A stretch of 46,186 nt of DNA from Bacteroidetes bacterium UBA2322 (GTDB lineage: Bacteria; Bacteroidota; Bacteroidia; Chitinophagales; UBA2359), in assembly GCA_002345145.1 (NCBI GenBank), contig DDVC01000039.1:1-46186 (forward strand). Reading direction: 5' to 3'. The notes below the pieces were generated by a model. It made no database searches and was not told where the DNA came from. It was given only the letters and a program-made list of their open reading frames with translations. Positions 8,885 through 16,478 of the stretch are shown here, piece after piece; the first letter of the stretch is position 1, and each line of letters opens with the position of its first letter. The position numbers and the translations under genes are program-made.

Positions 8885-9220
8885 TCAAAGCGGTATAATC
8901 GGGTCAATAAAACACGGGCTGCGGCTTATGGTTTCGGTAGCGCCATCGGGGTAGAGCACCTCTACCGTAACGCCCGATTTTTTTTGATAATTGTTTATAA
9001 TAATCCGCTTACCATCTTCCGATAACTCACCTTTTAGCGGTGTACCATCTTTTTGTTGCAGGTTTTTAATAGACTGTGCCGGCTTTTCCAAATAAATCTG
9101 GTGCTGCTTAAATACGCCTTCTTCGGCATCGGGAGCGGTAATACTCATCTTTTGCTGGGCAAACGCTCCCATAACAGGCAGTAACATGGCTACCAATAAA
9201 ATAAACACGTTTTTTATCAT
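8885..9220 (-). CDS. Small exported protein, unknown function
   Basis: This is a 111-residue protein. The ATG at 9220 opens a signal peptide (MIKNVFILLVAMLLPVMGAF, cleaved after AQ). A promoter at 9239-9269 lies between this start and a longer one at 9376, so the shorter start is preferred. The mature part is about 90 residues, hydrophilic and probably a single beta-rich domain (IYLEKPAQSIKNLQQ, IIINNYQKKSGVTVEVLYPD). I do not recognise a family. It is divergent from the TetR-like gene across 96 bases, the usual layout for a repressor and its target. It overlaps nothing and ends 7 bases from the convergent Omp85 gene. Confidence 0.72.
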   Translation of the reverse strand: MIKNVFILLVAMLLPVMGAFAQQKMSITAPDAEEGVFKQHQIYLEKPAQSIKNLQQKDGTPLKGELSEDGKRIIINNYQKKSGVTVEVLYPDGATETISRSPCFIDPIIPL

Positions 9221-9238
9221 GGCTTTGAAATTTTGAAA

Positions 9239-9269
9239 TAAAGATAGCCCCATTTTGGTAAAGTACAAA
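9239..9269 (-). promoter_or_regulatory. Promoter of the small exported protein
   Basis: On the minus strand, TTTG (9266-9269), 19 bases, then TATCTTTA (9239-9246) match the Bacteroidota -33/-7 pattern. The same element pair and spacing occur before the 1412-residue T9SS gene. It lies within the 96-base divergent region shared with the TetR-like gene. Confidence 0.6.
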
Positions 9270-9316
9270 ATTTTTAGCCCCGATACCCTATTTTTATCCT
9301 CAAATAGTTTGCAGCC

Positions 9317-9865
9317 TTGAAAAACAACATCAAACAACCATGGGTAGAAGCCGGCTACCACTTTTTTGCACTGCACGGACCCAACGGGCTTAAAGTGCAG
9401 CCCATTGCCCGATATGTGTATAAAAGCAAATCATCGTTTTACCACCTTTTTGCCGATACCGAAGTTTTTACCCAACATTTGCTCCGGCATCATCAAGCGC
9501 GCGCCTTAGTTATTGCCCGCCAAGCCGCCCTTTGCACCACCGTGCCCAATATGATTAACCTGCTGCTCAATTGTAAAACCGATATTTTGTTTAACCGACA
9601 ACTGCGCATACACCGCCATATACCGCACTTTAAAACTGCCTTTGAAACCGCCAATAACTGCGTGGTTAATGCCCTTTTACCCCTTTGGGCAAACGCATTA
9701 GGATTAGCCCATACGCCACACTTAGCTAAACTGATTATGAACCTAACTATTGAAAACTTTTACCTCAGTGTTACCGCCGATAACCTCACCTCCCAATGGC
9801 TGATGGATTACCTATACCAAATTCAACTCATGGTTAAGGAAATGAGCGCCGAACGGTTAAAGTAA
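9317..9865 (+). CDS. TetR/AcrR-family transcriptional regulator
   Basis: This is a 182-residue DNA-binding protein. The N-terminal helix-turn-helix is recognisable in NGLKVQPIARYVYKSKSSFY followed by HLFADTEVFTQHLL, matching the TetR pattern in which an IA-x-x-x-x-V-KSSFYxxF recognition helix leads to a helix starting F/W. The C-terminal 120 residues are helical and form the ligand-binding and dimer domain, with no clear relative. The start is a TTG at 9317; no in-frame ATG precedes the helix-turn-helix. It is divergent from the small exported gene at 8885-9220, and that gene is its most likely target. The effector is unknown. Confidence 0.75.
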   Translation: MKNNIKQPWVEAGYHFFALHGPNGLKVQPIARYVYKSKSSFYHLFADTEVFTQHLLRHHQARALVIARQAALCTTVPNMINLLLNCKTDILFNRQLRIHRHIPHFKTAFETANNCVVNALLPLWANALGLAHTPHLAKLIMNLTIENFYLSVTADNLTSQWLMDYLYQIQLMVKEMSAERLK

Positions 9866-9969
9866 CGTTTAGATAATTTTTATTGATATTTTTTTTACAA
9901 CATAAATAACTCGCTACCAAAGATGCAGAGAGCTTTAAAAGTACCCTCAGCCAAGTCCCCCTATCCTGC

Positions 9970-10473
9970 TCATTGCAAAACGTTTACCCCAAACCTAAAA
10001 AACAAATGCCCTTTTGATTCTATGCCCGCTCCAACCAAAAAACGCGAAGGCTGGTAATATACGCCAAATGAGCCTGCGGTTTCCAGTACCGGTGTTCTTG
10101 CCGTTCCACCAAGGGTTTCGGTGTGGTATCTTGGTCCTATAAGCAAATTGACAAATGCGCGGTTCTTGTGTTCGGGCGGTGCAAAATATACCCTTCCGCC
10201 TAAAAACATGTTAATGTTGGCTTCGTGTCCCGATTGACCGGATATGAACTTTGCCTTAATAATGGTATAGGAGCAGTTAAACAAACCATCTATACCAAAA
10301 TACTTCCAAATGGCATAATGTGGTTGAATACCCGCATGAAAACCTATGCCCGAATCAAGTACTTTTAGTAAGGTGCCTGCGTTTGCATGGAGGCTAAATT
10401 TAGTGGTTTGCGAGTACGCAGGTAATGACAGCAGAACAAACAAAAGAACAACAAAGAAATAATGCTTTTTCAT
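9970..10473 (-). CDS. Small outer-membrane beta-barrel protein
   Basis: This is a 167-residue exported protein with a signal peptide (MKKHYFFVVLLFVLLSLPAY, cleaved after SQ). The mature part has alternating beta-strands typical of a small porin-like barrel (KFSLHANAGTLLKV, FGIDGLFNCSYTIIK, NINMFLGGRVYFAP, FVNLLIGPRYHT, SFGVYYQPSRFLVGAGIE) and ends with a strand (HLFFRFGVNVLQ). About eight strands are predicted. Function unknown; such proteins in this phylum are usually annotated as porin-family or hypothetical. It is convergent with the TetR-like gene and read in the same direction as the ABC exporter upstream, 117 bases away, so co-transcription is possible. Confidence 0.7.
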   Translation of the reverse strand: MKKHYFFVVLLFVLLSLPAYSQTTKFSLHANAGTLLKVLDSGIGFHAGIQPHYAIWKYFGIDGLFNCSYTIIKAKFISGQSGHEANINMFLGGRVYFAPPEHKNRAFVNLLIGPRYHTETLGGTARTPVLETAGSFGVYYQPSRFLVGAGIESKGHLFFRFGVNVLQ

Positions 10474-10590
10474 TAAGAGGGCATTTGGGTTGAGCAGTAA
10501 ATTAGTGTTTGTAGGTTATTGAGGTAGTATTTAGAGGGCATTAAGGCAAAGCATGGATTTGCTCCCTTGCACTCATTTAGAATTTGGCAG

Positions 10591-12792
10591 TTAGGTTCCC
10601 AGTTCTAACTGGTTGCGAATGAGTTGGTAATAAATGCCTTGCTGTGCGGTAAGCTGGGCATGAGTACCCTGTTCTGTCATTATGCCGTTGTTTAACACAA
10701 TAATTTGATGCGCATTTTGCACCGTGCTAAGGCGGTGAGCTACCACAATAACCGTTTTACCCTCAAAAACCGTTTGCAGGTTGTGCATAATAATGCGTTC
10801 GTTTTGGGCATCGAGGGCATTGGTAGCCTCGTCAAAAAACAAAAACATCGGGTTTTTATAAACGGCTCGGGCAATTAAGATGCGTTGTTTTTGCCCTCCG
10901 CTCAGCCCCAACCCATCGGGTCCTATTTTGGTTTCAAACCCAAGGGGCAATTCTTCAATAAACGATAAGATATTAGCAGTATGGGCGGCTTGGGTTAGGC
11001 GTTGGCGGTTAATGTTTTGGGGTGGCTGCATGGCAATGTTTACCGCCACCGACTCTGAAAAAATAAATCCGTCTTGCATAACCACACCGCACTGCTGCCG
11101 CCAGGTGTGTAGGTGGGTATCTTGCAGGGGCTGGTTGCCTAATAAAATACTGCCTTCTTGGGGCTCGTAAAACCTCAGCAATAGTTTGAGCAGGGTGGTT
11201 TTACCGCTGCCGCTGCTGCCTACTATGGCGGTTACTTTGCCGGGCGGAATGTGCAGGCTAACGTTTTGCAGCGCCCAGCGTGCATGTGCGCCGCCATACC
11301 TAAAACCAACATTGGTCAGTTGTAAACCTGCATCGGGCGGTAGTGGAGCGGGGGTGGCATCGGGCATCGGCTCATCGGGTTGTTGATGAATTTCGTTTAG
11401 TCGTTCCATGCTCAATTGGGCATCTTGCAATTGCTGCAAAAATCGGGCAAGTTCGGCAATGGGTGCGTTTAGTTGTCCGGTAATATAGGTAATGGCAAGC
11501 ATGGTTCCCAGTGTTATGCTGCCGTTAATAACCTGCTGTGCCGCCAAAAAAACAATGATGATGTTTTTAAACTCATTAAAAAACAGCGCGCCTAATTGCT
11601 GATACTGCTCAATGGTAAGGCTGCGCAGGTTAATATGAAAGAGGGCATCTTGTATATCGGTTTGTTTTTGCCGGGCGGGTTGTTCAAAATTGTTGAGTTT
11701 AATTTCGGGCATACCGGTTATGAGTTGCACCATATTATTTTGGTAATCGGTCAGTTTATCAAAACGCTCATGGTCAAGTTGCCGGCGTTTGGTTAAAAAC
11801 AGACTTATCCAAGCCATATACAGTAGGCTTCCGGCAGCAAAAACGGCAAAAACAGACAGGCTATACCAAAACAGTACCGCCCCAAAAACGAGCAGGTTTA
11901 TAGCAGCAAACAGCACATTGAGCGAGTGGTGGGTAAGCAGCGCCTCAATACGGTGGTGGTCATAAATGCGTTGGAGCAGGTCGCCGGTGAGTTTGGTATC
12001 AAAAAACCGAATGGGCAAACGCAGCAGTTTGAGCAAAAAATGGCTTAAAATGGCTTTGTTAACCCTACTACCCACTTGTAAGGCAAGCCGGCTGCGCACA
12101 AAATCGGCAGCAGTTTTACCGGCAAACAACAAGGCTTGTGCCAGCAGCAGCAGGTACAAAAAAGGCAAATCGGGGGTTGCTACCCCTCGGTCAATAAGGG
12201 CTTTGGTTAAAAAAGGAAAAACAAACTGAATAGCAGCCGCAAAGAGAACTACCAATAGTATTTGTGCCATTTTAGCCCGATGAGGGTGCAGGTAGGGCAA
12301 CAAAAAACGAAAACCCGATGCCGATGAGGGCGGCAGGTTGGTATGGGGCAAACCGGCAGCATCGGGGTTTGGCTCAAACAGCAGGGCAATTCCCTGTGGG
12401 CAGTTTTCGGTTGGTTCCTGAGTAGCCCATTGGGCTAAGAATTGATTTTTGGTATAGGTGGTTAAGCCAAAAGCGGGGTCTGCCACATAAATTTTGGTGG
12501 ACGTTACCTTATACACTACCACAAAATGCCGTTGCTGCCAGTGTACTATGCAGGGTTTGGGCGCTTGGGTAAGCAATTGCTCATACGAAAGGCGCACACC
12601 CATAGTGGTAAACCCCATGCGCTCTGCTGCATCACTAATACCCAGCAGGGTAGCGCCCTCGCGGTCGGTATAACTTTGCTCGCGCAGCCACTGGGCAGGG
12701 TAAAACTTGCCGTAGTACGCCCCTATCATGCGCAGACAAGCCACGCCACAATCCATAGAATCTAACTGACGGTAAAACGGAAAACTTGCCAT
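10591..12792 (-). CDS. C39-peptidase ABC exporter (peptide-processing, bacteriocin-type)
   Basis: This is a 733-residue inner-membrane protein with three domains in the usual order. First is an N-terminal C39 cysteine peptidase with QLDSMDCG (Gln9, catalytic Cys15), HF (His89) and ADPAFG (Asp105). A transmembrane domain follows at residues about 170-440. The C-terminal nucleotide-binding domain carries Walker A GSSGSGKTT, signature LSGGQKQR, Walker B FLFFDEATNALD and the H-loop AHRLST. All catalytic residues are present, so it should cleave a leader after a double-glycine-type site and export the cargo using ATP. I chose the ATG at 12792 because the C39 motif needs only about ten residues before it. 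No HlyD-type adaptor and no recognisable double-glycine peptide lie next to it, which is unusual for the family. Confidence 0.92.
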   Translation of the reverse strand: MASFPFYRQLDSMDCGVACLRMIGAYYGKFYPAQWLREQSYTDREGATLLGISDAAERMGFTTMGVRLSYEQLLTQAPKPCIVHWQQRHFVVVYKVTSTKIYVADPAFGLTTYTKNQFLAQWATQEPTENCPQGIALLFEPNPDAAGLPHTNLPPSSASGFRFLLPYLHPHRAKMAQILLVVLFAAAIQFVFPFLTKALIDRGVATPDLPFLYLLLLAQALLFAGKTAADFVRSRLALQVGSRVNKAILSHFLLKLLRLPIRFFDTKLTGDLLQRIYDHHRIEALLTHHSLNVLFAAINLLVFGAVLFWYSLSVFAVFAAGSLLYMAWISLFLTKRRQLDHERFDKLTDYQNNMVQLITGMPEIKLNNFEQPARQKQTDIQDALFHINLRSLTIEQYQQLGALFFNEFKNIIIVFLAAQQVINGSITLGTMLAITYITGQLNAPIAELARFLQQLQDAQLSMERLNEIHQQPDEPMPDATPAPLPPDAGLQLTNVGFRYGGAHARWALQNVSLHIPPGKVTAIVGSSGSGKTTLLKLLLRFYEPQEGSILLGNQPLQDTHLHTWRQQCGVVMQDGFIFSESVAVNIAMQPPQNINRQRLTQAAHTANILSFIEELPLGFETKIGPDGLGLSGGQKQRILIARAVYKNPMFLFFDEATNALDAQNERIIMHNLQTVFEGKTVIVVAHRLSTVQNAHQIIVLNNGIMTEQGTHAQLTAQQGIYYQLIRNQLELGT

Positions 12793-12895
12793 TTGCACAA
12801 AATATGGGCAATAATAGGGTTTTACCACCTAATGTACAAGTAAAAGTAAACCACAAAAGCATAATTATTTAAAATGCCGCCCTACCGCCGGCGCC

Positions 12896-12914
12896 GCACA
12901 AAGGCGGTTTGTGC
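12896..12914. repeat. 7-bp inverted repeat in the divergent region between the exporter and moxR
   Basis: GCACAAA (12896-12902) and TTTGTGC (12908-12914) are separated by five bases. The repeat sits between two divergent transcription units, about 100 bases from each start. It could be an operator. A related but longer-spaced pair (GCACAAAA/TTTTGTGC) lies at 31882-31905. Confidence 0.3.
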
Positions 12915-13010
12915 ATGGTTATATGGGTGGTAAATAGAGCCCAATAACACTTAGCAGCAGCCGGTTAGGTAAATTAACGTTCCTTAATACCTCATGCCCC
13001 AATAAATGCT

Positions 13011-13018
13011 TATTTTTG
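13011..13018 (+). promoter_or_regulatory. -7 box of the moxR operon
   Basis: TATTTTTG matches the TAnnTTTG consensus and is followed about 35 bases later by the moxR ATG. No clear TTTG -33 element is visible at the usual distance. Confidence 0.45.
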
Positions 13019-13052
13019 CACCCAAAACAACTTTACCCCATTAGCAATATCT

Positions 13053-14063
13053 ATGGAATTTAACCCCGTATCTTCCGGCACCGATTTAATGCTGCTCAAC
13101 GACCGCATACAGCACGAGAGCGCTTTTATTGACATATTAGAGCAAGAACTAAACAAGGTAATCATAGGGCAACAAGCTATGCTGGAGCGTTTGCTCATAG
13201 GCTTGCTGGCACAGGGGCATATTTTGCTGGAAGGAGTGCCCGGTTTGGCAAAAACCCTTGCTATTAAAACCCTTTCTGAAGCCGTACACGGTAAGTTTAG
13301 CCGAATACAATTTACCCCCGATTTGTTGCCTGCCGACCTCATTGGCACCATGATTTACAACCAGCAAGACCATAAATTTACCGTAAAAAAAGGACCCGTT
13401 TTTGCCAATTTTATCCTTGCCGATGAAATAAACCGCGCCCCGGGTAAAGTACAAAGCGCCCTGCTGCAAGCCATGCAAGAGCGCCAGGTAACCATAGGCG
13501 AACATACCTACAAATTAGAAGAACCATTTTTGGTACTGGCTACCCAAAACCCCTTAGAGCAAGAAGGCACCTACCCCCTGCCCGAAGCCCAGTTAGACCG
13601 TTTTATGCTCAAAGTGGTTATATCTTACCCCAATAAAACCGATGAGCAGCAAATTATGCGCATGAACGTAAACGATACCTTTGGTAAGGTGAAACCCGTT
13701 TTGCAAACCGATGTGCTGCTAAGAGCCCGAAACGTAGTGCGCGAAGTGTATATGGACGAAAAAATTGAGCAATACATCTTAGACATTGTATTTGCCAGCC
13801 GAAATCCAAAAGAATATCGTTTAGACAAAATAAGCTCCTACATCAGCTATGGCGGTTCGCCCCGCGCCAGTATCAACCTCGCTTTTGCCGCCAAAGCCTA
13901 TGCCTTTATTAAACGCAGAGGTTTTGTAATTCCCGAAGACGTAAGAGCCATTTGCTACGATGTACTGCGCCACCGCATAGGCATTACCTATGAAGCCGAA
14001 GCCGACAATATCACCCCCGAAGACGTAATTCGCGAAATACTGAATACCGTAGAAGTGCCGTAA
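13053..14063 (+). CDS. MoxR-family AAA+ ATPase
   Basis: This is a 336-residue cytoplasmic AAA+ ATPase. It has Walker A GVPGLAKT (residues 61-68), Walker B ILADEIN (Asp124-Glu125), the MoxR-specific GTYPLPEAQLDRF segment with its arginine finger, and a C-terminal helical lid (SYGGSPRASINLAFAAKAYA). Length is normal. MoxR proteins act as chaperone-like partners of von Willebrand-factor-A proteins. Here the next gene encodes DUF58, the usual partner. The two are 56 bases apart on the same strand and clearly form an operon. The exact client in Bacteroidota is not settled, but stress tolerance and envelope functions have been reported for related clusters. Confidence 0.93.
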   Translation: MEFNPVSSGTDLMLLNDRIQHESAFIDILEQELNKVIIGQQAMLERLLIGLLAQGHILLEGVPGLAKTLAIKTLSEAVHGKFSRIQFTPDLLPADLIGTMIYNQQDHKFTVKKGPVFANFILADEINRAPGKVQSALLQAMQERQVTIGEHTYKLEEPFLVLATQNPLEQEGTYPLPEAQLDRFMLKVVISYPNKTDEQQIMRMNVNDTFGKVKPVLQTDVLLRARNVVREVYMDEKIEQYILDIVFASRNPKEYRLDKISSYISYGGSPRASINLAFAAKAYAFIKRRGFVIPEDVRAICYDVLRHRIGITYEAEADNITPEDVIREILNTVEVP

Positions 14064-14119
14064 ATTTCAGTAATCAATCACTTTGCCTGTTTAAAACCAT
14101 ACCCGATTTTTAACCCTTT

Positions 14120-15145
14120 ATGGAAAGCGCTGACCTTCTCAAAAAAGTGCGAAAAATAGAAATCAAAAGCAGGGGGCTCTCCAATCACATTTTTTCGGGA
14201 GAGTACCACAGCGCTTTTAAAGGCAGAGGTATGTCGTTTAGCGAAGTGCGCGAGTACCAGTTTGGCGATGATATTAAATTTATTGACTGGAATGTAACCG
14301 CCCGATTGCGCACACCTTACGTAAAAGTATTTGAAGAGGAGCGCGAACTTACCCTTATGCTGCTCATAGACATTAGCCCATCGGCATTTTTTGGCACCGA
14401 AAAACAGTTTAAAAGCGAAATGATTACCGAAATTTGCGCTGTACTGGCTTTTTCGGCTATTACCAACAACGATAAAGTGGGCGTTATTTTTTTCGGACAA
14501 ACAATAGAAAAGTTTATCCCCCCCAAAAAAGGTAAAAAACACGTATTGCGCATTATCAGAGAACTGCTCGATTTTGCCTATGGGCAAAAAGCCCAACAAG
14601 CCGAAGCGGTACGCCTTAAAAAAGCCGATGAACTCAAAAATAAATGGTGGCACAACCAACTAAACACCATAAAAAGATGGTTTAACCGCTCCACCATACC
14701 ACACCACACCCCCACAAAGCTCAATAACCAGAAACCGGTAAACGACCCTACTAATATAGAACAAGCCTTGATTTACTTTACCAACGTTATTAAGCGCCGT
14801 TGCATAGCCTTTGTGTTATCTGATTTTATTGGCGAAGGTTATGATAAAGCCCTCCGGTTAGCTGCACAAAAACATGATGTAGTAGGCGTACATATTTACG
14901 ATATTCATGAGCAAGTACTGCCCGATGTGGGCATGATGCGCGTAATTGATGCCGAAACCGGATTTGCCGCATGGTTAGATACCTCCGATAAAATGGTGCG
15001 CAAAAACTACTACGCCGCTTTTATGAAAAAGCTCGATTACTGCAAAACCTCCTTCGCCAAAAGCAACGCCGATTTACTGAGCATTGCTACCCGCGAAGAC
15101 TACGTAAAACATCTTATCAGTTTCTTTAAAAAACGAGGGGCATAA
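14120..15145 (+). CDS. DUF58-domain protein
   Basis: This 341-residue protein carries the DUF58 core: GRGMSFSEVREYQFGDD, then IDWNVTARLRTPYVKVFEEE, RELTLMLLIDISPSAFFG and VGVIFFGQTIEKFIPPKKG. DUF58 proteins have a vWA-like fold; the LLIDISPS segment occupies the place of the MIDAS DxSxS motif and keeps Asp and two Ser. No membrane helix or signal peptide is seen, so it is cytoplasmic or peripheral. A segment around residues 155-205 is basic and poorly conserved, probably a flexible insertion. The gene follows moxR and is followed after 3 bases by the next gene. A partnership with MoxR is established for the family; the process served here is not known. Confidence 0.92.
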   Translation: MESADLLKKVRKIEIKSRGLSNHIFSGEYHSAFKGRGMSFSEVREYQFGDDIKFIDWNVTARLRTPYVKVFEEERELTLMLLIDISPSAFFGTEKQFKSEMITEICAVLAFSAITNNDKVGVIFFGQTIEKFIPPKKGKKHVLRIIRELLDFAYGQKAQQAEAVRLKKADELKNKWWHNQLNTIKRWFNRSTIPHHTPTKLNNQKPVNDPTNIEQALIYFTNVIKRRCIAFVLSDFIGEGYDKALRLAAQKHDVVGVHIYDIHEQVLPDVGMMRVIDAETGFAAWLDTSDKMVRKNYYAAFMKKLDYCKTSFAKSNADLLSIATREDYVKHLISFFKKRGA

Positions 15146-15148
15146 ATT

Positions 15149-15967
15149 ATGTATCATCACACACTTTTTTTAATGATTTGCCTTGCCCTAAGCATGAGCA
15201 TAACCGCCCAAACCGGTAAAAAACCGACAACCGCCCCCGCCAAAAAACCGGCGGCTACTACGCCTGCCAAAAAGCCTGCCGGCGCTATACCGCCCAACAT
15301 TGCCCCAGAAAAACCGGTTGTAGCGCCTGCAACCCAAACCCCAATGATTCCACAGCGCGAGGCAGATGTGCCTTTAACCAAGTATGAGCTTTACGGGCTA
15401 TTGAAAAAATTTATAGACTCAAACGGCTATAACCGAAACTGGCTGCTAACCGAGCGCCTGTCTAATTTTTACCTCATCTACAAAGAACCCGTAGCCATCA
15501 TTCCCCAAAAACCCGAAACCGAATACGATTCAGAAGCCAAAGAAAAGGAAGCACTGCTTAAATTGTATATACCCAAAGCCTACGAATTGGCAATAGAATT
15601 TACCCCATATAACCCCCAACAAACTGCCACCAAAGCCTACGACAATAAAGAATACGCCGATAAACTGAACAACCTGAAAGAGCAATACAGAATTGACGAA
15701 ATTTTTGAAAACACAGAAAATAAAGAGTTTTTTGCTATGGATAATGACGAGCGCAACCGCTTGGCAAATTACCTCATTGCACGCTCTTTCTTAGATAGCT
15801 CCACAGGCAATACACCACCCCCTACCGAAGAACTGTTAATTCAGGGTTTTTCAGTAAAAGTACAATACGCCCGTGAATACTACAAAACCATACCTCGGCA
15901 AGCCGGCGACGATGCCCGAAAAATAGTACAGTACATAGAAACAACTATCCGCACAGCGCCTAAATAA
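15149..15967 (+). CDS. Exported hypothetical protein with Pro/Ala/Lys linker
   Basis: This is a 272-residue protein. It has a signal peptide (MYHHTLFLMICLALSMSITA). A low-complexity stretch at residues 22-65 is made of TAPAKKPAATTPAKKPAG-like repeats. A folded helical domain of about 200 residues follows, rich in Lys, Glu, Tyr and Asn. The basic Pro-rich linker resembles those that span or bind peptidoglycan. I do not recognise the family. It starts 3 bases after the DUF58 stop, so it belongs to the moxR operon. In many Bacteroidota the genes after moxR-DUF58 are the vWA-type bat genes with multiple membrane segments; this protein is not one of them. Function unknown. Confidence 0.75.
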   Translation: MYHHTLFLMICLALSMSITAQTGKKPTTAPAKKPAATTPAKKPAGAIPPNIAPEKPVVAPATQTPMIPQREADVPLTKYELYGLLKKFIDSNGYNRNWLLTERLSNFYLIYKEPVAIIPQKPETEYDSEAKEKEALLKLYIPKAYELAIEFTPYNPQQTATKAYDNKEYADKLNNLKEQYRIDEIFENTENKEFFAMDNDERNRLANYLIARSFLDSSTGNTPPPTEELLIQGFSVKVQYAREYYKTIPRQAGDDARKIVQYIETTIRTAPK

Positions 15968-16032
15968 CTGAACTTATTACCCCTTACCCTTTGTTTATTC
16001 TGTAAACATTTTCTCCATTAAGCAATAATGAT

Positions 16033-16269
16033 ATGGGCGCTTTAATTAAAATACTGGTTATCTGTTTGTTGGTTTATTGGTCGGTAAGATTTATCCTCAA
16101 TTTAGCGTTGCCCCTTTATACCGCCATCAAAAAAATACAAAAGCAACAAAACAGCCATAATACAGCCGGGTTTACCAATGGTAATGCCACCGCTCATTCT
16201 CCTTCGCAGTTTTCTTACAAAGGAGGCGAGTATATAGATTATGAAGAAGTAGAAAGCAGGCGCAGCTAA
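16033..16269 (+). CDS. DUF4834-type small membrane protein
   Basis: This is a 78-residue protein. Its N-terminal helix (ALIKILVICLLVYWSVRFIL) is a single membrane anchor. A hydrophilic tail follows, ending with the signature KGGEYIDYEEVESRR, which I associate with the DUF4834 family of Bacteroidota. It lies 65 bases after the exported hypothetical gene and is probably the last gene of the moxR operon. No function is known for the family. The tail is on the cytoplasmic side if the positive-inside rule (Lys-rich KKIQKQQ after the helix) holds. Confidence 0.72.
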   Translation: MGALIKILVICLLVYWSVRFILNLALPLYTAIKKIQKQQNSHNTAGFTNGNATAHSPSQFSYKGGEYIDYEEVESRRS

Positions 16270-16277
16270 CCGTTTCT

Positions 16278-16352
16278 TTGGTAATTGGTACTTGGTAATT
16301 GGCATTACCCACTTACTATCTACCAAAACTACCGAATACCCACTACCCACTA
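16278..16352. repeat. Degenerate GGTAATTGG / CTACCCACTA short-repeat tract
   Basis: Two copies of GGTAATTGG are followed by TACCCACT, CTACCAAAACTACC and CCCACTACCCACTAAC. This resembles, in inverse orientation, the GTAGTGGGTAGT tracts at 39925-40010 and 45993-46009. It appears to be one family of non-coding short tandem repeats dispersed in intergenic DNA. Confidence 0.5.
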
Positions 16353-16478
16353 ACAACCAACCGGTCATTGTTGCCATTTTGTTACCGGCAATTTTATTTT
16401 TTTGCCTTTTTGGTGATGTAGCTATAAAAATATGGCTAAATTGCAAGCCATTTTTATTGCATCACCAAAAACAAATTT

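Noticed and set aside
14078..14659. 193-codon minus-strand frame inside DUF58
   Set aside because: Antisense to the well-supported DUF58 gene, with aromatic-rich composition typical of a shadow.
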